Positions 61,001-64,000 of a stretch of 64,000 nt of DNA are shown one piece after another; position 1 is the stretch's first letter, and the number at the start of each line of letters is the position of its first letter. Location of the stretch: NCBI GenBank assembly GCA_012845835.1, contig JABAKD010000004.1, positions 10,675,022-10,739,021 of the forward strand. Direction: 5' to 3'. The stretch comes from Undaria pinnatifida. Its lineage: Eukaryota; Sar; Phaeophyceae; Laminariales; Alariaceae. The position numbers and the translations under genes were made by a program. Below the pieces are notes generated by a model. It had not been told where the DNA came from. It made no database searches and saw only the letters and a program-made list of their open reading frames with translations.

Positions 61001-62890
61001 TTCCAACCAGTTGGCTGACCTTGGCTGAAAGTGCTTGTCATTGTTGACACGGTGCGGCTCTCCCGTAGCGCTGCTGAAATAGGACCTGTTGCTGGCATAG
61101 TGCCGGTGTAATCACTCGGCACGATTGGGGCCCGCTCTGCTAGTGGCGCTATCGGCACTATGCCCAACGGCGCCGGTGTTTGGTACAACCACTGCCTGTA
61201 TTGTTGGCACAGGCACATGCCGGTACTATAGGGGGACCACCGCCGCTGTAGACTGTCGCGCGCAATCAGCAGATCTATTACGCCACTTGCGGGTATACCT
61301 CTAGCATATTTCTTATTTGGAAGTAAGTGTATATGAAAAATACGCACTTGGTGTAGCGGCTCCTGACTTTCATATTTCCCCAGAATTTTCAGGTTAAGCT
61401 TGTTGTGGGCACGGTTGGGACCCGCTTTTTGCAACATACAAAGGTAGGAAAACGTATTTTTTAACGTTTGTTTTCGCCGATTTTTCGTGTGTTAGGTTGG
61501 CCTTGGATTGTAACTTTCGACGGTTTCAATACTATTCTGGTATGCTTTCCTACACAACCTACCCAACTAAAGTTGGTACATGGCAAAAACCCTACTGTCG
61601 TAGAATAAAAATGAATGGTGTTCGAACGATGCTGGGGAGTCTCCCAGGTGAAGAATATCGTCCAGTCTAACTTGGCTGGGTCAAAAAGTACCACCCCTGT
61701 CCGGGAACGCCGGAAGGCAGGAGCATCTTGTTACTCGAGACGTCGAAACTAAAACGGGCAGATAGGAAATTGATCGACCGTTCGTTTTCGTTTTCGTGCA
61801 ATACACCTGTGGTTCCTCATTATCCACCAACTTTTTGTGGCCCTGTCAAAGGAATAGTGTCGGTTGGTCTCTGTTACCCTTCGCCCCCCGCCATCGCGTG
61901 CTCACTTAGGCAATTGCGGTGCTTATATCCACGGTCGCAAAACATGGAGAGGAGCACCAGAGCTCTAGAACCATCAAGGCGAGTGTTGTGAGCTCCAACG
62001 ATGTGCCGGTGAGGGTGGTACGCACGCGATATGTTGCTCTACTCCGACCGATATGTAATTCCCACCGGTCCGAGCTACGGGGTCCCCATTTTCACTACGC
62101 GATCGGCCTTGCACCTCACTCAAACTCGAAGTTTAACATATTTTGTTGGCGAAGCGTAGCAGCCAATTTCACGGCGAGGCATATCGCGAAATTGTATCCA
62201 AAAGGCTCAAAAGCGTTAATATAGGAAAATCTCTCGCGCGAGTGGCCCCTGAGCCGCTAAAATGAAAGGCCTTCAAGTGACTAGTAGTGACTAATAGTGA
62301 CTAGTAGTAGTGGCTTGTTAAAGTGACTATTACAATCGTAACTAGTAATGGTTTCTTACAGTGACTAGTAGTGACTAATCGTGACTAGTCGTAGTGGCCT
62401 ATTAAGGTGGTTACAGTAGTAGTGACTACGGTATGTAGTGCAATACCGTACCCTTCGTCTATCGAGTACGGACAAGCTGCACCGCGATTCAAGACATTGC
62501 GCTTTTTTTTTGGTAATCGGACGCATTGACGTGCTTGTAGCCCTTCATGCCCTTGATCGTAGCAGATCCGTGATTTATGGCTTCGTGGTTGTGCGGGTCG
62601 ACAGCCAGCTACTGCCCATATTCGAACTGGGCGCCATGACCGTAGATGTCACCCCTCAACGATCGCGGATAATTGAGTATACCAGGTACTAGGTGTGTTG
62701 TAGTACATGTATCTCCACCACGACTTGGGTGCAACAGCCACTGCCAAGATGTGATGAAGGCGTTTTTACTGCGGGAGATCCCAAAACAAACGCTCAGTTG
62801 GTTTACTATGCGTCAACAAAGGACGATGTTATACCTTTTGTTCAATCATATTTGGAGCTTCCACACGCCGGACAGACCAGATCCCTATAG
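43063..62890 (+). CDS. Helical-repeat plus beta-domain protein, tentatively SYCP2/Red1-like (11 exons, 472 aa)
   Basis: Exons: 43063-43188, 47105-47274, 48190-48319, 50833-50985, 51869-52060, 53442-53528, 57820-57960, 60448-60564, 61393-61443, 61910-62008, 62738-62890 (TAG). All junctions are GT-AG; nine of ten introns are phase 0 and the other is phase 2. Residues 1-193 are all-helical with ARM/HEAT-like spacing (MAKLVTACEGDQDTLATIEA; ARTICKLRSLGG; WKELAKLIRGEARLLKGFL; ITDHRTQEIAFEAVYRMW). Residues about 245-390 look like a beta-rich PH-type fold: SFPVETVYQ, VKWLDVGGDSISIQVY, MFVSIPASVV, CKLVFRLQGG. An N-terminal ARM-like block followed by a Spt16M/PH-like block with a W-D-x-G-x-x-S-I-S core is the architecture of SYCP2/SYCP2L and yeast Red1, which organise the meiotic chromosome axis. 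This match is from memory of the fold order, not a search. Exon 11 could start at 62693 instead, and its stop may not be the true end. Confidence 0.6.
43953..44040 (+). repeat. Decayed copy of SYCP2-like exon 1
   Basis: AGCCTGCGAGGGAGATCATG through GTTCCAAGACGACGCGGGAC repeats 43110-43188 of exon 1 (AGCCTGCGAGGGAGATCAGG, TCTTCCAAGACTGACGTGG). It lacks the start codon and its donor is changed. Flanking DNA (43180-43440, 43690-43860, 44180-44410) is a diverged tandem repeat with CGCAGCATCAGTCGGCCGCG-like words, so exon and intron were copied together. Confidence 0.8.
45268..45620. repeat. Degenerate CCATGGCA-rich array
   Basis: Repeated CCATGGCA / TGCCATG / AACCCATG words in both orientations about every 12-25 bp (e.g. 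ACTGCCATGTGCCAC, GGCCATGGCAACG, CCCATGGTAATGCCACG). Non-coding; rich in self-complementary CCATGG. Confidence 0.7.
45692..45932 (+). mobile_element. MITE-like element (CTACGATAGAGG family)
   Basis: The best-preserved short copy, 241 bp: starts GACGCATGCTACGGCAGAGG and ends GCTACCTCTATCGTAGCACG followed by GGTC. Inside are GAGGTTCCTCAATTTGGGAG, CCATGGCCTGGGTACACAAC and GGCGATTTTAGGTTAAGGAG. No coding frame. Flanking duplications are not obvious. Confidence 0.75.
45965..46319 (+). mobile_element. MITE-like element (CTACGATAGAGG family)
   Basis: Starts GTACGGCAGAGGTGCGCC, ends CACTGTCGTAGCACCCGCG, with CCCCGTCATTCAGAAAAT near the right end. It lies 33 bp after the previous copy. Ends are diverged. 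Confidence 0.6.
46485..46775 (-). mobile_element. tRNA-derived SINE, copy 2
   Basis: On the minus strand: A box TGGCGTATCAGGTTA, B box AGTTCGAGCCCCA, then GAGACTTTTTCTTGTGG, GCGGAAAGCGCGAGAGCG, CGATGAACAATCGACGAGC, GCGCGATAAAAATTG, CACCTGTGACCACGGCTTG and AGCTGGAAAGTAAAAG. Same order as the copy at 9870. The tRNA-like head cannot form a full acceptor stem, so it is SINE-derived and not a tRNA gene. Confidence 0.75.
46950..47072 (+). repeat. Decayed copy of SYCP2-like exon 2, 5' edge
   Basis: GCTGCTGCTGTTGCTGCTG then AGGTGGTATAGGACCGCCTA, GTTCACGCCAAAGGCACGG and CCGGTCTAGCCCGGACGATG repeats the acceptor and first half of exon 2 (47085-47180). Period about 118 bp. It has a frame shift and sits directly upstream of the working exon. 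Confidence 0.85.
47818..47912 (+). repeat. Dispersed repeat family C, copy 2
   Basis: AGGGGGTGTACTCATTCGTG, CATTTGACGATTGGCCACGC and GCGAGGCGGAGCACCGCTCC match 23140-23220 and the reverse copy at 53882-53965. Confidence 0.65.
48430..48690 (+). mobile_element. MITE-like element (CTACGATAGAGG family)
   Basis: Left end CACGGGCTATGTCCGCGGTG is diverged, right end CTGCCTCTGTCGTAGCGTGC is good. Internal words AATCCCATGGGCTAAGC, GGCGATTTTGGGGTTA and CCCCGTCATTCAGAA place it in the family. Intronic. Confidence 0.6.
49125..49357 (+). mobile_element. MITE-like element (CTACGATAGAGG family)
   Basis: 233 bp: starts GACCCATGCTACGATAGAGG, then GGTTCCTCAAATTGGGAGC, CCCGTGGCTTGGGTACACAA, CGACGATTTTGAGTTAAGGA, ends TGCTATCGTAGCGTGTGTCC. 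Intronic in the SYCP2-like gene. Confidence 0.7.
52503..52785 (+). mobile_element. MITE-like element (CTACGATAGAGG family)
   Basis: Starts ACATGCTACGGTGACGGCAC, ends TTTATCGTAGCGTGTTTC, with GGAGCCCCGTCAGTCAGAAA near the right end. The middle is diverged. Intronic. Confidence 0.6.
53138..53312. repeat. TG/GTGTGC microsatellite
   Basis: About 170 bp of interrupted (GTGTGT / GTGCGT)n on the plus strand, just upstream of the 53442 exon in the SYCP2-like gene. The Cys/Val-rich frames here are artefacts. Confidence 0.9.
54040..54292 (+). repeat. Dispersed repeat family B, copy 2
   Basis: Close copy of 13910-14160 (AAAATACACTCCAGCTGCG to GACAGCTGTGGAAGGAA). It is preceded at 53882-53965 by a reverse copy of repeat family C. 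Confidence 0.75.
54640..55945 (+). repeat. Degenerate tandem array of roughly 60-bp units
   Basis: Units read approximately CTGTCGAGTCATGCTACGGT, AGGGGGCCCAAGCGGGGA, CCTTCCCTCG and recur from 54653 to 54860, 55135 to 55430 and 55700 to 55940. The CATGCTACGGTAG core resembles the terminal repeat of the MITE family here. Interrupted by a family D repeat at 55440-55690. Confidence 0.7.
55440..55690 (+). repeat. Dispersed repeat family D, copy 1
   Basis: AAGCTGTCATCCGATATGCA through ATTCAGCCCACCCTTCATGC, GATGTCTGCCTGGTCGGT and GGTGCGAGGGTCAATGG is repeated at 59240-59470 (AAACTGTCATCCATATGCA, ATGCAGCCCACCCTTCATGC, AATGTCTGCCCGATCGGT). About 230 bp, same orientation, non-coding. Confidence 0.75.
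56408..56907 (+). mobile_element. MITE-like element (CTACGATAGAGG family), long copy
   Basis: Starts ACATCCTACGGTAGAGATTC and ends CCTCTATCGTAGCGCGCGCC, about 500 bp, twice the usual length. It may be two overlapping elements. Right-end word AAAACGTTTTGGGCAAAAAG is typical. Confidence 0.5.
56951..57194 (+). mobile_element. MITE-like element (CTACGATAGAGG family)
   Basis: Starts AGCATGCCACGATAGAGATG, has GGATTAAGGAGCCCCGTC and CGTTTTGGCCAAAAAGCGC, and ends TTTATCGTATCACGCATCC. 244 bp. Intronic. Confidence 0.7.
57199..57452 (+). mobile_element. MITE-like element (CTACGATAGAGG family)
   Basis: Starts GACTCGTGCTACGGTAGGGG four bases after the previous copy; contains an AT dinucleotide run (57341-57359), GACGATTTTGGGTTAAGGAG, and ends GTGCTACCTCTATCGTAGCA. 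Confidence 0.65.
58520..58975. repeat. Two direct plus two inverted copies of one segment
   Basis: Direct units at about 58523-58650 and 58652-58790 share GTCCCCCATRAAACCG, TTTCCGTGCACCAAAT, GGGGTGATA, GAAAGAACAACAGCGCGAAA. Inverted, more diverged partial units follow at about 58810-58890 and 58905-58975 (CACACCAGGG, GTGCACGGAAACGA). The cluster can fold into a large hairpin. Intronic. Confidence 0.75.
59240..59475 (+). repeat. Dispersed repeat family D, copy 2
   Basis: Partner of 55440-55690, see shared words there. It is followed by a C-rich patch and then a reverse copy of family B at about 59560-59790, so families D and B occur close together here and near 54-55.7 kb. Confidence 0.7.
62262..62425 (+). 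repeat. GTGACTAGTA short tandem repeat
   Basis: Irregular repeats of AGTGACTAGTAGTGACTAAT-type units and AGTAGTGGC in the last intron of the SYCP2-like model. Confidence 0.85.
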
Positions 62891-63283
62891 ATGTCTTGCA
62901 TGGTCAACAAATCGCTGGCCTATATGATGATCGGCATGCCCTAGAGATCGTGTTTCCGGGTGAGAGTCGGACGATCTGAATGGCCTAACACTGTTTACTG
63001 GATCGGACCTGTGCTGCACAGGTCCCGAATAGCGTAACACAACGACAAACATGGGATCTGGATGAACTAGATTATGGTTTGTCCCATTTGTGTGGCATCT
63101 TCCGCCTCTTGCAGTGCGGCCTAGTTTGGTGTGCTGCACAAACTTAGGGCATTCTGAAGTCACCCAGAGGCTTACACTAAAGGGCTTTAGGCATTTACGC
63201 GCGGTTTTGCGGATACACGCTTGAAATTAGAGTTGGAAGGTTTTTTGAAGTGGTATCATGGTTAAGATATGGTCACTGTGCCG

Positions 63284-63584
63284 CCTCCGTTTGCAGGCCG
63301 AAGCCACCGGTAACCAGTGCTTTTCAGACATCGCACAATCACCCCTACCTAGCAACTCGTCAACAGCGCGTGATACACAGCCAACGCCACATATTGAGAC
63401 AACCTCTATAATACACAAACAAAATGACGCTTGTCAGGGTCACCCCAGCGGGAAAGACCGCCGCCAGCCAAACAAGCAGCTTTCACCAGCGATCGTGCGT
63501 GGCATTCATGGGAACGAGGCGAAGCGTGCTCGGCGGCCGGAAGAAACCCCGACGAAAGCGACCGAACCACAGGCGAGAACGTGA
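63284..63584 (+). CDS. Candidate exon, polar disordered protein segment
   Basis: A pyrimidine-rich acceptor (CCGCCTCCGTTTGCAG) precedes 63284. From there 99 codons are open to a TGA at 63582, rich in Ser/Thr/Pro/Gln early and Lys/Arg late (KRARRPEETPTKATEPQ). It fits the disordered region expected after the folded N-terminus of a SYCP2/Red1-type protein, and phase 0 would suit. But exon 62738-62890 ends in a stop and has no consensus donor, so the link is unproven; it could belong to another gene. Confidence 0.35.
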
Positions 63585-64000
63585 TCAACGTAATTTCAAG
63601 CGAAAACGCGGGCTGCTAACTTCACCGCACCCGGTGTAAGGACCCCTTCCGAGATTGTTGTTTAACGACCGCCGACCATCAACGCACACAGCTTGACGAC
63701 AGTAAACAACAGTATGCTGCTCGAGTCCCAGCGGCAGATACACTAAGTTTTTCGAAATTTAGCCATGGAATGGTAGAGGGGATACTTTGGGGGTGGGGCA
63801 TACGGATCTGGTCACCAGGAAAGGGTTTAGTTGATTGCGGCGTTCTTGTTTGGTATTCTTATTCACTACGATCGCAGCCTTAAGCTTGCAATATGAGCCG
63901 GGTTTCCTGTTCAATCGGATGCAGTGACGTAGCTTGCTGTCGTTGATCGTTCACAGTATTATAGCCCATATGCTATTGGTCCATACTCTAGAACGCGAGC

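Noticed and set aside
60892-61437. 181-codon open frame on the minus strand
   Set aside because: Its first codons are antisense to the phase-matched exon at 61393-61443; no splice partners, no domain.

Overview
This is nuclear DNA from an intron-rich eukaryote, most likely a photosynthetic stramenopile (ochrophyte). A brown alga fits best, but I infer that and did not test it. The evidence is: many short GT-AG exons in long repeat-filled introns; no bacterial gene layout; and two predicted proteins (plastid DUF1415 and mTERF) whose N-termini carry a Phe-Val-Ala-Pro-Pro motif. In one of them it follows a clear signal peptide, resembling the 'ASAFAP' import signal of complex red plastids. Most long open reading frames here are noise in low-complexity DNA. 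The real genes appear only when short exons are joined by matching splice phase.

Layout. (1) 63-5245, minus: five exons of an unrecognised single-pass membrane protein that runs off the left edge. (2) 10805-17356, plus: four exons of a 92-aa Pkr1-like V-ATPase assembly factor, including a 22-nt micro-exon. Its first intron (5.2 kb) carries a complete 1,745-bp terminal-inverted-repeat element with 6-bp target duplications and a G-rich array. (3) 19286-24653, minus: five exons of an mTERF-family organelle nucleic-acid-binding protein (535 aa). (4) 24654-28914: intergenic, with one weak exon candidate. (5) 28915-42033, minus: nine exons of a 614-aa predicted plastid DUF1415 protein. (6) 43063-62890, plus: eleven exons of a 472-aa protein with a helical-repeat N-terminal half and a beta-rich second half, tentatively like the N-terminal architecture of the meiotic axis proteins SYCP2/Red1. 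(7) 63284-63584, plus: a polar, disordered exon that may be its continuation.

Genes 5 and 6 are head to head, about 1 kb apart, with a duplicated segment between them. Genes 2 and 3 are tail to tail.

The non-coding DNA is unusually informative. It holds three copies of a probable tRNA-derived SINE, a family of 230-500-bp MITE-like elements with CTACGATAGAGG ends, other dispersed repeats, and many local tandem duplications. A recurring pattern is that introns beside exons contain decayed copies of that exon's edge, including splice site and coding sequence. This happens in at least four genes. All calls come from reading the sequence; no database search was run.
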